DNA of 9,437 nucleotides from Leptolinea sp964424035 (GTDB lineage: Bacteria; Chloroflexota; Anaerolineae; Anaerolineales; Anaerolineaceae): the NCBI GenBank assembly GCA_964424035.1, contig CAYRHB010000128.1:1-9437 (forward strand), given 5' to 3'. Below, piece by piece: positions 1-5,542 of this stretch; the first letter of the stretch is position 1, and every line of letters begins with the position of its first letter. Position numbers and translations under genes: made by a program. The notes beneath the pieces were generated by a model. It was not told the origin of the DNA. It did not search any database and saw only the letters and a program-made list of their open reading frames with translations.

Positions 1-639
1 CAGGTACACGCCAAAGACCAGCAATCCATCCGGCCATAACCCCTTGCTCGCGGTCATCATTCCATATCCGGCGACACCCAGAGGGAGGTACAGTTCATAG
101 GCAAGGGCGATATTGGTCACTGTTTGCCGGCTGCCCTGTCCGTTGCGGACAACAAAGAATGTGGTGAGGGCGGCTCCCAGAACCAGGAGGATAAAATCGT
201 ACCAGGAGAAATGGGCATGCAAATAGGCATGTTGTACCGGGATGATGTCATACTGCAGCGCGATTAACCCGCCCAACGCACCACCGGTGAATACCAGGAA
301 ACCACCGATCAACGATGTGACCAGCGACCGGACGAAAAATTTCTGCGATCCGATGATGGAGGCCAGGGAAAGCCCGATCACAGGGGACAGGAATGGCGCA
401 ACCAACGCAGCCAGGACGAAAAGAGCCGGTGTATTGGCCAATGCGGCAATCCCCGAAATCAAACCACAAATAAAGGAAAGCACGAGGAAATCAACCGACG
501 GCGTCAGCCGGGTGACAAATTGTTCCAACAGGGCTGTCTGCTCGTCCGATGTGTCAGGGGCAAGCAAACGGCGCTGCCGGCGGCGGCGTGCTGGAGGCAG
601 GTCTTCAGGTGGAAGAGGTTCGCTGGTGGGCAGGGTCAT
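1..639 (-). CDS. DUF389-type multi-pass membrane protein, C-terminus beyond window
   Basis: The minus strand is open from an ATG at 639 to the left edge (213 codons seen). The N-terminus is cytosolic-looking and Arg/Pro-rich (residues 17-24 are nearly all Arg). Hydrophobic segments follow at about 49-68, 71-97, 104-128 and 148-164, with a further one likely near 176-195. The stretch LVAPFLSPVIGLSLA (79-93) resembles the Pro-containing membrane signature of DUF389 (TIGR00341-like) proteins, whose function is unknown. The start is fixed by an ATGA overlap: the TGA of the upstream HAD gene shares bases with this ATG, so the two are probably co-translated. I recognise the family only by this motif and topology; another polytopic family is possible. 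Confidence 0.65.
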   Translation of the reverse strand, partial: MTLPTSEPLPPEDLPPARRRRQRRLLAPDTSDEQTALLEQFVTRLTPSVDFLVLSFICGLISGIAALANTPALFVLAALVAPFLSPVIGLSLASIIGSQKFFVRSLVTSLIGGFLVFTGGALGGLIALQYDIIPVQHAYLHAHFSWYDFILLVLGAALTTFFVVRNGQGSRQTVTNIALAYELYLPLGVAGYGMMTASKGLWPDGLLVFGVYL

Positions 640-1106
640 TTTCTCAGGGTCGCGACGAGGCGCTGCGGATTATCCAGCAGTGCCAGCGCAGAGAAGATAT
701 CGGGCATGACGATCCGGGCGGATTTCAGGGTATCGACGCACAGGCCTTCCGGAGAAAAAACGGCGATCCCCAGGCAGGTTTCGGCGAGCATTAACGCGTC
801 GTTCGCACCCTGACCGATCGCCGCGCATTTATGGCTGCCCAGAGAGCGTACATAATCCCGTTTCTGTTCCGCTTCATCCCCGGGTTGTAAACGGACGGCT
901 GTCATATTTAGAACATGATCGATTTCCTGTTGTCGGCCGTGGGTATCAGCCGTGACCATGTGGATATCCAACCGGTTGGATAGTGCACCGATGATCCGGG
1001 GAAGGCCGTCAAATAATGTACCGTCCAGGGCCAGTGTTCCATTTACATCAAGGACAAGGTGATTGATTTGGATATTTCCCGTACCCGGGATGGTCAGATC
1101 GATCAT
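636..1106 (-). CDS. HAD-family hydrolase, soluble P-type-ATPase-like (COG4087 type)
   Basis: This is a 156-residue cytosolic HAD-fold protein. Motif I is DVNGTL, with nucleophile Asp20; the usual second Asp is Asn22, which resembles the P-type ATPase phosphorylation loop more than a classical phosphatase. Motif II is VTADT (Thr52), a candidate motif III Lys is Lys82, and motif IV is GQGANDALML (Asp103). Size and motif spacing fit the soluble P-type-ATPase-like group with no cap or membrane domain; the substrate is unknown. The ATG at 1106 is preferred over an upstream in-frame start at 1190 because family members begin with a MIxLTIPG-like sequence and the extra 28 residues look unrelated. 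No Shine-Dalgarno is visible; a TATAAT lies 6 nt before the ATG. The gene overlaps the following DUF389 gene by 4 nt. Confidence 0.85.
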   Translation of the reverse strand: MIDLTIPGTGNIQINHLVLDVNGTLALDGTLFDGLPRIIGALSNRLDIHMVTADTHGRQQEIDHVLNMTAVRLQPGDEAEQKRDYVRSLGSHKCAAIGQGANDALMLAETCLGIAVFSPEGLCVDTLKSARIVMPDIFSALALLDNPQRLVATLRK

Positions 1107-1112
1107 GCCGCT

Positions 1113-1118
1113 ATTATA
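1113..1118 (-). promoter_or_regulatory. Putative -10 box giving a leaderless HAD mRNA
   Basis: TATAAT on the minus strand ends 6 nt before the HAD ATG (1106), so transcription would begin at or next to the start codon. It sits inside the 10-bp palindrome TATTATAATA (1112-1121), so the plus strand also carries TATAAT (1115-1120), pointing at the lipoprotein gene. No good -35 hexamer is seen for either direction. Confidence 0.4.
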
Positions 1119-1181
1119 ATATAGCCGCCCCCGAGTCCTATTTTGTATACATGGACCGGCTGCCGGATTGGTCACTATAAC

Positions 1182-2207
1182 ATGAAGCATTCATTGCACA
1201 TCATCACAAGTTTATTCGTTGTCATATTACTGTCTGGTTGTGGAACTTTACCAATTCCCGCCCTGAACCCGTCACCGACCCCAACCGAAACCGCCACGTT
1301 GGTCCCAACACCGATGCCAACCGCGACACCGGACCTGGGCAAGGTGGTACTGGTGGCACCACCGGAAGTTCTTCCCGAACAGGTCATGCAAGTTGTGGAA
1401 GCCATCCGGCCGGCTGTATCGGCAGCCGGATATATGGTTGAGACCATCGGGCAGGTACCCACCGGATCGCTGGGACCCAACCGGGTGGCGGCCATTTTCC
1501 TCGCCACACCCGGCAACCTGGTTGATATCATCGCCGCCAATCCGCAGACACAAATGATTGTGGTAAGCAATGTTGATCTGCAGACTGGACCAACCCTTAC
1601 CGTTTTGCGTGAGTATCCGGAATACCAGGCGTTTATTGCCGGTTATACGGCTGTTTTGGCATCCCCGGGTTGGCGGGCAGCCGGATTGATCCCCGATGAT
1701 GGCGGCGAGGTGAATATTCTGGCCAATGCCTTTATGAGCGGCGGGCGATATTTCTGCGGCCGTTGCGGTACATCAACGCCACCGTACGCCCCGTACCCGT
1801 TGACGGAAACGGCGCCGCGCGGTTCATCCGCAGTCGAGTGGCAGACAGCCATGACTAATATCCTGCCGGCTGGACTTGAAACGGTCTACTTTTCAAAAGA
1901 AGCGCAGTCCAATGAATTGCTGCAATCCATGCTGTCACAAAATTTGCGACTGATGGGGACGTTTTACCCCGGTGACACATTCAGGGAACGCTGGGTGGCA
2001 ACAATCAGTATGGATATTTATGGCTCTCTGGCCGGCATCCTTCCGGATGTGCTGAAAGGGCAGGGCGGAAAGACCGTTCCCATCGGGGTTAAAGTTACCG
2101 ATATCAATGAGACATATTTATCCGCGGGCAAATTGCGGCTGATAAATGATACTAACGAAGAATTGATGCAGGGGCGGCTTAACCCGTTCACTGTGACCAA
2201 TTATTAG
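1182..2207 (+). CDS. Lipoprotein with periplasmic-binding-protein-like body (BMP-like?)
   Basis: This is a 341-residue exported lipoprotein. The signal peptide MKHSLHIITSLFVVILL is followed by the lipobox LSGC, with lipidated Cys20. A low-complexity Pro/Thr linker (about 24-50) follows, of a kind common in Chloroflexota surface lipoproteins. The body has alternating beta/alpha patterning, and the segment around 145-175 (EYQAFIAGYTAVLASPGWRA) resembles the 'AF..GY.A' region of basic-membrane-protein/type I periplasmic binding proteins. This is a weak family call with no known ligand. An unusual CGRC (Cys192, Cys195) could form a disulfide. The ATG at 1182 is chosen because the lipobox then falls at residue 20; an in-frame TTG at 1143 would add 13 residues in front of the signal peptide. 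No ribosome-binding site is evident. The stop lies 2 nt from the stop of the convergent sugar transferase. Confidence 0.8.
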   Translation: MKHSLHIITSLFVVILLSGCGTLPIPALNPSPTPTETATLVPTPMPTATPDLGKVVLVAPPEVLPEQVMQVVEAIRPAVSAAGYMVETIGQVPTGSLGPNRVAAIFLATPGNLVDIIAANPQTQMIVVSNVDLQTGPTLTVLREYPEYQAFIAGYTAVLASPGWRAAGLIPDDGGEVNILANAFMSGGRYFCGRCGTSTPPYAPYPLTETAPRGSSAVEWQTAMTNILPAGLETVYFSKEAQSNELLQSMLSQNLRLMGTFYPGDTFRERWVATISMDIYGSLAGILPDVLKGQGGKTVPIGVKVTDINETYLSAGKLRLINDTNEELMQGRLNPFTVTNY

Positions 2208-2209
2208 GA

Positions 2210-2827
2210 TCAATCACGTGGAGTTCCGCGAAACTCTTCCGCAGTAGTCGAACCGGGCTGGGTGATGCCTTCACGCCGAAACACACGTAGGAATGTTAGA
2301 GCCAATATCCTGATATCCAGCCAGAGTGAGCGATGGTCTACATACCACACATCCATCGCAAACTTTTCTTCCCAGGAGACCGCGTTGCGGCCGTTGATCT
2401 GTGCCCAGCCGGTAATGCCGGGAAGCACGTCATGGCGGCGTGCCTGTTCCGGACTGTAGCGTTCGAGGTAGGCAGTCAGCAATGGACGTGGACCAACCAG
2501 ACTCATCTCGCCACGCAATACATTGAGCAACTCTGGCAATTCGTCCAGGCTGGTGGAGCGCAGGAAACGACCGAATGGGGTCAGGCGTTGAGAATCCGGC
2601 AGCAATGAACCATCAGAAGCGCGTTTGTCTGTCATGCTTCGAATTTTGTTCAGGGTGAACAGCCGGCCTTTATACCCCGGCCGGACCTGGCGGAAGAGGA
2701 CGGGACTGCCCAGTTTTACCCGGACCAGAATGGCAAGCACAAGCAGCAGCGGCGAGATCAAGATCACGCCGGGGATGGTCAGGGCAAGGTCAAATATACG
2801 CTTGGAGAGGGGAACATTCTGGGGCAT
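2210..2827 (-). CDS. Initiating sugar-1-phosphate transferase (monotopic PGT, PglC/WcaJ type)
   Basis: This is a 205-residue bacterial sugar transferase. It would move a sugar-1-phosphate from a nucleotide sugar onto undecaprenyl phosphate, the first membrane step in making a surface glycan. A single N-terminal membrane segment (about 11-37) contains the Ser-Pro pair (25-26) typical of the re-entrant helix. The catalytic Asp-Glu dyad is in SLDELPEL (Asp95, Glu96). VGPRPL (111-116) and PGITGWAQINGR (136-147) are family signatures. The length matches the minimal PglC-like form with no long N-terminal domain. The ATG at 2827 is preferred to an upstream one at 2872 because the protein then begins right before the KRIFDL segment and because a TTGTCA-17-TATAAT promoter ends 7 nt before it; the longer form would have the promoter inside its coding region. 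The sugar specificity cannot be read. Confidence 0.92.
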   Translation of the reverse strand: MPQNVPLSKRIFDLALTIPGVILISPLLLVLAILVRVKLGSPVLFRQVRPGYKGRLFTLNKIRSMTDKRASDGSLLPDSQRLTPFGRFLRSTSLDELPELLNVLRGEMSLVGPRPLLTAYLERYSPEQARRHDVLPGITGWAQINGRNAVSWEEKFAMDVWYVDHRSLWLDIRILALTFLRVFRREGITQPGSTTAEEFRGTPRD

Positions 2828-2834
2828 GCAGCGG

Positions 2835-2863
2835 ATTATATTGCACCCCCAATCCTTTGACAA
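2835..2863 (-). promoter_or_regulatory. Promoter of the sugar transferase gene (leaderless)
   Basis: On the minus strand, -35 TTGTCA (2863-2858), a 17-bp spacer and -10 TATAAT (2840-2835) form a near-consensus sigma70-type promoter. Only 7 nt separate the -10 box from the ATG at 2827, so the transcript should begin at the start codon; no Shine-Dalgarno is present. The -35 overlaps the -35 of the divergent tRNA promoter. Confidence 0.75.
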
Positions 2864-2885
2864 CCGGCGCACGGCATGGTATATT
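2857..2885 (+). promoter_or_regulatory. Promoter of tRNA-Glu
   Basis: Consensus -35 TTGACA (2857-2862), a 17-bp spacer and -10 TATATT (2880-2885) lie 10 nt before the mature tRNA 5' end. This gives a start near 2892 and a very short 5' leader. Its -35 shares five bases with the minus-strand -35 of the sugar transferase promoter. Confidence 0.78.
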
Positions 2886-2895
2886 TTTCGTCCCC

Positions 2896-2968
2896 GCCCC
2901 CATCGTCTAGCGGCCCAGGACGCAGCCCTCTCAAGGCTAAAACAGGGGTTCGAGTCCCCTTGGGGGCA
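2896..2968 (+). tRNA. tRNA-Glu (anticodon CTC)
   Basis: This is a complete 73-nt cloverleaf. Acceptor arms GCCCCCA (2896-2902) and TGGGGGC (2961-2967) pair over 7 bp, with discriminator A2968. The anticodon loop CTCTCAA (2928-2934) has U33 and anticodon CTC (2930-2932), which reads GAG. The T-arm is AGGGG-TTCGAGT-CCCCT (2944-2960). The 3' CCA is not encoded (CTA follows), so it must be added after transcription. The outermost anticodon-stem pair looks like a C-A mismatch. The gene has its own promoter and terminator, so it appears to be a single-gene unit. Confidence 0.96.
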
Positions 2969-2972
2969 CTAT

Positions 2973-3003
2973 AAATCCGTTGAAAGACGGATTTTCTATT
3001 TCT
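2973..3003 (+). terminator. Intrinsic terminator after tRNA-Glu
   Basis: An 8-bp perfect stem, AAATCCGT (2973-2980) with ACGGATTT (2987-2994), has a 6-nt loop TGAAAG and runs into a T-rich tract (TTTTCTATTTCT). It begins 5 nt after the tRNA. Confidence 0.75.
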
Positions 3004-3041
3004 ATCAAGCCCTCTTTCACACCATCGATGTGCGGAAAATC

Positions 3042-3107
3042 AAACCCTAAGGGTCTTAACCGTGTACCTGGTGGTAGAAAAGTTCCCCGTTAAGACCCTT
3101 AGGGTTT
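3042..3107. repeat. 19-bp perfect inverted repeat with 28-nt loop
   Basis: The left arm AAACCCTAAGGGTCTTAAC (3042-3060) is the exact reverse complement of 3089-3107. Each arm holds a smaller palindrome, ACCCTAAGGGT. The right arm is extended by T's (TTTTT at 3104-3108), so a plus-strand transcript would form a strong hairpin with a short U-tract; the left side has only three A's for the reverse direction. It could be a back-up terminator behind the tRNA, a dispersed repeat unit or a protein-binding site. Nothing in the 28-nt loop suggests a gene. Confidence 0.85.
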
Positions 3108-3250
3108 TTGAAATGGCATTGAGCGAGAGCATATCCGCCGTCCTCATTTTGCGGCGTGGGATACAGATAGCACGAAGTACCTTATCTCGATTGATTTTTT
3201 TCAAACAAAAGGATTTACAATTCAATAATTAAATATTAGGGGCATATCAC

Positions 3251-3283
3251 TTGACATGTAGTAATTTGGGAATTGCGTATAAT
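3251..3283 (+). promoter_or_regulatory. Possible promoter for a short RNA
   Basis: TTGACA (3251-3256) and TATAAT (3278-3283) are both perfect hexamers but lie 21 bp apart, longer than the optimal 17. The TATAAT is preceded by TG two bases upstream (TGCGTATAAT), close to but not exactly an extended -10. Transcription would start near 3290. Confidence 0.45.
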
Positions 3284-3289
3284 TAGGTC

Positions 3290-3344
3290 AACAGAACCCA
3301 CCACGCCTCTGCCTGGCATGCGGACCGAGGTGGGTCATTTTTTT
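3290..3344 (+). ncRNA. Putative small RNA ending in an intrinsic terminator
   Basis: A transcript starting about 7 nt after the TATAAT would be roughly 55 nt. It would consist almost wholly of a hairpin, ACCCACC (3296-3302) with GGTGGGT (3329-3335), capped by a 26-nt loop and ending in a run of seven T's (3338-3344). No open frame or known RNA family is recognised. It may instead be just a terminator for upstream read-through. Confidence 0.35.
3296..3344 (+). terminator. Intrinsic terminator hairpin with T7 tract
   Basis: Seven G/C-rich pairs (ACCCACC with GGTGGGT) are followed after two bases by TTTTTTT. The loop is long (26 nt) and can form an alternative CCTC/GAGG pairing. Confidence 0.6.
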
Positions 3345-3760
3345 GTGGGGATTATTCTAGGAATTGAAACCAGCATTATCCATTCATGATCAAATAGCGG
3401 TAGTTTGCGGTCGATTGCCTCCCCTTGCGCTTCAAGGGTGACCGCATCTTAGAAATTCGAAATGCATCTCTTCGCATAAAACAGCACATAACCCGCATCT
3501 TCGATGGATTTCTGGATAAGAGGACTCAATCCATCCTACGTCATTCAAAAATCAGCAATTTCATGCCCTATTTTTTTCTGCCTGCGTGATCCATCTCCGG
3601 CAGCCGGCAGCAGGGCGTCATCACCAATCCGGGTTTAAATAGTTGGAATACGCCTCACAGCATTACTGCCTACGTGATGCGTGACAATAATCATAATTCA
3701 GCCAAACAAATGTCACTTGAATGTGGTGGACACGGAATGATACTATATCAAGGTATAACA

Positions 3761-3776
3761 ATATATTGCAATATAT
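3761..3776. promoter_or_regulatory. 16-bp palindrome upstream of the regulator gene, candidate operator
   Basis: ATATATTGCAATATAT is perfectly self-complementary and ends 6 bp before the ATG of the HTH/PocR regulator. Its place over the expected promoter or start suggests a dimeric protein binding site, perhaps for autoregulation. AT-rich palindromes also occur by chance. No Shine-Dalgarno is present between it and the ATG. Confidence 0.45.
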
Positions 3777-3782
3777 ATCCAT

Positions 3783-4550
3783 ATGAGCGAACTCCTGACC
3801 ACCACTCAAATTCAAAAGTTGCTCCAAATCGACCGGATCACCGTCTACCGGATGTTGAATGACGGGCGGTTGAAGGGCATCAAGATCGGGAATCAGTGGC
3901 GCTTTGAACGTTCAGAAATTGACCGCCTGATGGGTAAAGACCTTTCACTGGAGGAAAGCGAGCCAAGGTTCGATACCATTACCGATTTCCCGTCGGATTG
4001 TGTGCAGAAGATCCAGGAAATTTTTGCCGGTATTCTGGGAATTGGCGCGGTCGCTGTATCTCTGGATGGCGAACCTCTTACCGAACCGACTTATGCCAAT
4101 CCATTTTGCCAGCAAATACTTTCAACACCGGAAGGACGTGCTTCCTGCCAGGCTTCGTGGCGCAAGATTGCCCTGAAGAAAACCGGGTATGTACCACTTG
4201 GTGTCTGCCATGCCGGTCTGTCATATATGCGGTCCGCCATTCAACATGAAGGAAAGAATGTCGCCTGGCTGGTAGCCGGACAATTCCGGATTTCCAGCGT
4301 GGATGCACTCAAACAGGGTGAATTCCTGCAGCATCTGGCGGATAAATGCAATTTGCCACTGGACGAATTGCAGAAAGCGGAACAAAAGATTCCCGTATTG
4401 AAAACCACCCAATTGGAAAAAGTGCAGGAGTGGACACCCAAAGTAGCCAGTACGGTTCAGTCCATTTTATGCGAGCGTTCCAATTTATTGGATCGATTAC
4501 AGCAAATAGCTGAAATCAGTAAGATACACCCCAGATTATCCGGGAAATAA
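3783..4550 (+). CDS. HTH (excisionase/MerR-like) - PocR sensory domain regulator
   Basis: This is a 255-residue cytosolic transcription regulator. Residues 3-50 (LLTTTQIQKLLQIDRITVYRML...IKIGNQWRF) are a helix-turn-helix of the excisionase/MerR-like HTH_17 type. Residues about 68-235 match the PocR sensory domain: FCQQI (Cys109), PEGRASC (Cys122), VCHAGL (Cys142) and LVAGQF (163-168). PocR domains are proposed small-molecule sensors. The three conserved Cys could bind a metal or react with a thiol or sulfur species, which is inference. No kinase, receiver or AraC domain is present, so this is a one-component switch. It lies 16 nt upstream of tusA on the same strand and is probably co-transcribed with it, which makes it the likely local regulator of the sulfur/hydrogenase genes. 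The start is set by the HTH beginning; no ribosome-binding site is visible. Confidence 0.85.
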   Translation: MSELLTTTQIQKLLQIDRITVYRMLNDGRLKGIKIGNQWRFERSEIDRLMGKDLSLEESEPRFDTITDFPSDCVQKIQEIFAGILGIGAVAVSLDGEPLTEPTYANPFCQQILSTPEGRASCQASWRKIALKKTGYVPLGVCHAGLSYMRSAIQHEGKNVAWLVAGQFRISSVDALKQGEFLQHLADKCNLPLDELQKAEQKIPVLKTTQLEKVQEWTPKVASTVQSILCERSNLLDRLQQIAEISKIHPRLSGK

Positions 4551-4566
4551 AAAAATCGGAGGAAAA

Positions 4567-4797
4567 ATGGTAGCTGCTGATCAAACATTGGATTGTAGTG
4601 GAATGGCATGTCCGATGCCGATTCTCAAGACCAAGAAAGCTGTCGATGGCCTTCAATCGGGTCAGGTTCTCAAGATGATCGCCACCGATCCGGGATCCAC
4701 CAGTGATATTGAAGCCTGGACTGCCAAAACGGGCAATAAGCTGGTGGCTTCGGAAACGGAGAACGACAAGTTCATTTTCTTTATTCAGAAAGCCTGA
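4567..4797 (+). CDS. tusA: TusA/SirA-family sulfur carrier protein
   Basis: This 76-residue soluble protein carries the defining CPxP motif as CPMP, with Cys15 the persulfide-bearing residue, in the context LDCSGMACPMPILKTKKA. A second Cys (Cys10) lies five residues upstream. TusA proteins take sulfane sulfur from rhodanese- or DsrE-like donors and pass it to acceptors, either in tRNA thiolation or in dissimilatory sulfur metabolism. The DsrE and lipoyl-carrier neighbours favour the dissimilatory role (inference). A strong ribosome-binding site (GGAGG) sits 5 nt before the ATG. The gene lies 16 nt after the regulator and 248 nt before the first dsrE. Confidence 0.95.
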   Translation: MVAADQTLDCSGMACPMPILKTKKAVDGLQSGQVLKMIATDPGSTSDIEAWTAKTGNKLVASETENDKFIFFIQKA

Positions 4798-5045
4798 TCC
4801 AGAAATAATCATACAGGTCCGGCTAAGAAGTGATTGTACGGACCTCTGACCCGGGGTTCGGGCCGCATGGGATCCCTGGAAGGAAAATGATCTAAGTTAT
4901 ATCTTCCCGTAATCGGCTTTCATTCATTATTGATACTCAACCGCAAAGCCGGAGGAAGCGCAATATCCGTAGCTGAATTCTTCGAAAACCGCCGCTATCA
5001 ACATTTTGAATTACCCGTATCCAATTAAATAATAAAGGAGTAAAT
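4798..5045 (+). promoter_or_regulatory. 248-nt leader with several inverted repeats before the DsrE genes
   Basis: This is the longest gap within the gene series. It holds AGGTCCG/CGGACCT (4815-4821 with 4839-4845), an adjoining GC-rich CCCG-GGGTT-CGGG hairpin (about 4851-4863), and CGGCTTT/AAAGCCG (4914-4920 with 4945-4951). None is followed by a clear T-run, so these are not obvious terminators. A weak promoter-like pair, TTGAAT then TAATAA about 18 bp later, precedes the AAGGAG ribosome-binding site of the first dsrE. The region may give the dsrE-hyn genes their own promoter, separate from tusA. Confidence 0.35.
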
Positions 5046-5522
5046 ATGCCTGATACAACTGCGAAACGGCTTGCAGTAATCGCACTGCACGGTACTCTTG
5101 ATGCTGGCTATCCGCCTTTAATTCTGGCGACAGCCGCCATGGCTATGGACATGGAAGCAGCAATTTTTTTCACTTTTTATGGACTGGAGATCATAAAAAA
5201 GGGGAATGCCGATAAATTGCAGGTCGCCCCAATTGCCAATCCGGCCATGCCGATGCCGGTTCCCAATATTGTGGGAATGCTGCCGGGGATGACGGCCATG
5301 GCTACCGGAATGATGAATGATTGGATGAAAAAAGCCAATGTGGCCAAATTGAGCGAACTGCTGGAAATGGCTGTGGATGGCGGCGTCCGGCTGATTGCCT
5401 GTCAAATGAGCATGGATGTGATGGGTATCAAGAAGGAAGACCTGATCGATGGGGTCGAAGTAGGCGGAGCGGCAACTTTCATCAGCTTTGCCAGTGAAAA
5501 TGCGATTGCATTGACTTTTTAG
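5046..5522 (+). CDS. DsrE-family protein, DsrE2/DsrE3-like
   Basis: This is a 158-residue soluble DsrE/DsrF-like (DsrE_2) protein. The signature IACQMSMDVMGI (117-128) contains the only cysteine, Cys119, the expected persulfide carrier. The Met/Pro-rich loop NPAMPMPVP...MTAMATGMM (65-90) and the ending EDLIDGVEVGGAA (131-143) are typical of this subfamily. Such proteins occur beside tusA in sulfur oxidisers and are proposed to pass sulfane sulfur to and from TusA. No transmembrane anchor is evident, which favours the soluble DsrE3 form over membrane-bound DsrE2. A clear AAGGAG ribosome-binding site stands before the ATG at 5046, and the next dsrE begins about 20 nt after the stop. The exact subtype needs a tree. 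Confidence 0.88.
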   Translation: MPDTTAKRLAVIALHGTLDAGYPPLILATAAMAMDMEAAIFFTFYGLEIIKKGNADKLQVAPIANPAMPMPVPNIVGMLPGMTAMATGMMNDWMKKANVAKLSELLEMAVDGGVRLIACQMSMDVMGIKKEDLIDGVEVGGAATFISFASENAIALTF

Positions 5523-5542
5523 TTCGTCAGAAGGAGTAAATG

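Larger units (their letters stand above)
3110..3782. other. Non-coding stretch between the repeat and the regulator gene
   Basis: I see no credible protein gene here on either strand: open frames are short, lack ribosome-binding sites and resemble no family I know. It contains a possible short RNA unit (3251-3344), an interrupted hairpin (3407-3445: GCGGTC/GACCGC outside, CCCTTG/CAAGGG inside), an 8-bp inverted repeat GATGGATT/AATCCATC (3503-3510 and 3528-3535), and an AT-rich region (3740-3782) that should hold the promoter of the regulator gene. Confidence 0.6.

Noticed and set aside
242..709. 155-residue plus-strand open frame and overlapping short frames in 242-813
   Set aside because: They lie opposite the DUF389 and HAD genes; composition is unstructured (Arg/Ser-rich), no ribosome-binding site, no domain.
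2625..3050. Plus-strand open frame of 141 residues
   Set aside because: It runs antisense through the sugar transferase and then straight through tRNA-Glu and its terminator, so it is not a gene.
3042..3107. Inverted repeat as ends of an insertion element
   Set aside because: Only 28 nt lie between the arms, with no transposase and no target-site duplication seen.
3040..3225. 61-residue minus-strand open frame
   Set aside because: Its end lies inside the 19-bp inverted repeat, with no family resemblance and no convincing ribosome-binding site.
3674..3862. 62-residue plus-strand open frame upstream of the regulator
   Set aside because: It overlaps the regulator start in another frame and covers the palindrome; no recognisable domain.
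4848..4866. GGGGTTCG-containing stretch resembling a tRNA T-arm, perhaps an attachment-site copy of tRNA-Glu
   Set aside because: Only about 8 bases match the tRNA 3' half and no acceptor arm is present; there is no integrase nearby.
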